DNA of 6,674 nt, from assembly GCA_030629485.1 (NCBI GenBank), contig DAOVOW010000108.1, forward strand, positions 1 to 6,674, given 5' to 3'. The translations under genes were made by a program, and so were the position numbers. The notes below the pieces were generated by a model, which worked only from the letters and a program-made list of their open reading frames with translations, made no database searches and was not told the DNA's origin. Shown here piece by piece: positions 5,747-6,674 of the stretch; position 1 is the stretch's first letter, and the number at the start of each line of letters is the position of its first letter. Source of the DNA: a bacterium (lineage in GTDB: Bacteria; Zixibacteria; MSB-5A5; GN15; FEB-12).

Positions 5747-6674
5747 ATGACCGACCCGACGGACAACCAGGACTGTATGAGCCCCTGCACGCTCTGCCCG
5801 CGTGGTTGCGGCGCCGACCGTGTCGATGGCGAACTGGGCTACTGTGAGGTAGGCACGGAACTACCGATATCCTCCATCTGCCGTCACATGGGTGAGGAAC
5901 CGGTGCTGTCAGGCAAGCACGGGATATGCAATATCTTTTTCGCTCACTGCAATCTTCAGTGCATCTACTGTCAAAACCACCAGATCTCCTCGAATCGCCG
6001 GAGCACGTCATCCGTTGCCATGTCGCTGGAGGATGCTGTCCGTCAGATCGAGGAGATACTGGACCACGGGGCCAGAGGGGTGGGGTTCGTATCTCCATCT
6101 CACTGCCTGGCGCAAATGAGGATGATTATGCGGTCGCTGTCGGAGCGAGGACGACACCCTACCTACGTCTACAACACGAATAGTTACGACCTCGCCGAGA
6201 CGATCCGTTCGTTGGAGCCAAACATCGACGTGTACCTGCCGGACATGAAGTACATGGACAATGGTTTGGCGCACGAATACTCCGACGTAACGGATTATGT
6301 CGAGGTGGCCGGCGCCGCCGTCCGGGAGATGTATCGACAGAGAGGATCGGAGATCGAATTGGACGACGATGGACATATAACCAGAGGCTTGATCATACGC
6401 CACCTGGTACTGCCGGGACACGTCGAGAACAGCGTGGCGGTACTGAGATTCATCGCCGACGAACTCTCAGCGGATGTTCACATCTCGCTCATGTCACAAT
6501 ACCACCCCACAGCGGCGGTGCGAGAACATCCCTTTTTGAATCGGTGTCTGCACCCGGGGGAATACGAACAAGTACTCGACGAATTCGAACGTTTGGGTTT
6601 CCATCGCGGCTGGGTGCAGGATATCTCCAGCCCGTCGCACTATCTCCCGGACTTCGACAGACGACATCCCTTTA
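5747..6674 (+). CDS. radical SAM protein, PflX family (COG1313), 3' end cut by the window
   Basis: 309 codons are visible without a stop. The radical SAM cluster motif is C68-NLQ-C72-IY-C75, followed by QNHQIS; these cysteines hold the [4Fe-4S] cluster that cleaves S-adenosylmethionine. The N-terminus has C10, C14, C17, C21 and C33 in SPCTLCPRGCG...GELGYC, the second cysteine motif typical of this family. Later signatures are VSPSH (115-119), VYNTNSYDL (141-149), DVYLPDMKY (161-169), EMYRQRG (194-200), IIRHLVLPG (216-224), SQYHPT and a final PDFDRR. Family members usually have a little over 300 residues and end just after this last motif, so only a few residues should be missing. The family is annotated as pyruvate formate-lyase activating enzyme-like, but its true substrate is unknown to me and no glycyl-radical enzyme is visible here. 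It should be cytoplasmic. The family call is firm; the function is not. Confidence 0.93.
   Translation, partial: MTDPTDNQDCMSPCTLCPRGCGADRVDGELGYCEVGTELPISSICRHMGEEPVLSGKHGICNIFFAHCNLQCIYCQNHQISSNRRSTSSVAMSLEDAVRQIEEILDHGARGVGFVSPSHCLAQMRMIMRSLSERGRHPTYVYNTNSYDLAETIRSLEPNIDVYLPDMKYMDNGLAHEYSDVTDYVEVAGAAVREMYRQRGSEIELDDDGHITRGLIIRHLVLPGHVENSVAVLRFIADELSADVHISLMSQYHPTAAVREHPFLNRCLHPGEYEQVLDEFERLGFHRGWVQDISSPSHYLPDFDRRHPF

Noticed and set aside
5514..6098. 194-codon reverse-strand open frame
   Set aside because: It lies opposite the start of the radical SAM gene and the palindrome cluster. The + strand frame there carries clear family motifs, and the reverse peptide includes repeat-derived strings.

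Overview
The window holds one very large exported modular protein gene, a strong intrinsic terminator, a spacer full of small palindromes, and the almost complete 5' part of a radical SAM gene. Every supported gene is on the + strand. The style of the large protein (Sec signal, tandem beta-sandwich-like repeats, PQQ-like propeller, C-terminal dockerin of the GDVNGD...INLADIMYLV type, many Trp/Tyr/Asp) recalls uncultivated FCB-group bacteria such as Candidatus Zixibacteria and relatives. That placement is an inference from protein style; nothing in the window proves it.

Layout. Bases 2-70 may be the last codons of an upstream gene. Bases 71-305 are a leader with a possible sigma70-like promoter, three possible hairpins and a near-perfect Shine-Dalgarno sequence. 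Bases 306-5327 encode a 1673-residue secreted protein: signal peptide; three tandem repeats of about 176 residues whose borders are marked by cysteines 86, 262, 440 and 615; an eight-unit PQQ-like beta-propeller (about 624-1055); an Ig-like region (about 1059-1250); an uncharacterised Cys- and Trp-containing region (about 1250-1602); and a dockerin with two intact calcium loops. A perfect 11-bp GC-rich hairpin with a T-tract ends the transcript at 5354-5388, and a weaker hairpin plus T-run follows at 5396-5414.

Bases 5415-5684 contain no gene. They hold several interspersed palindromes, including an ATTCCC-N8-GGGAAT element. A candidate promoter then precedes a radical SAM protein of the PflX type (COG1313), which starts at 5747 and runs off the window only a few residues before its expected end.

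The two genes look like separate transcription units. The first is probably an envelope or extracellular binding/adhesion protein. The second is a cytoplasmic iron-sulfur enzyme of unknown substrate. I see no sign of a shared pathway, mobile-element transposase, CRISPR array, tRNA or rRNA. The most unusual material is the triplicated cysteine-bounded domain, the unassigned C-terminal region of the giant protein, and the palindrome cluster.
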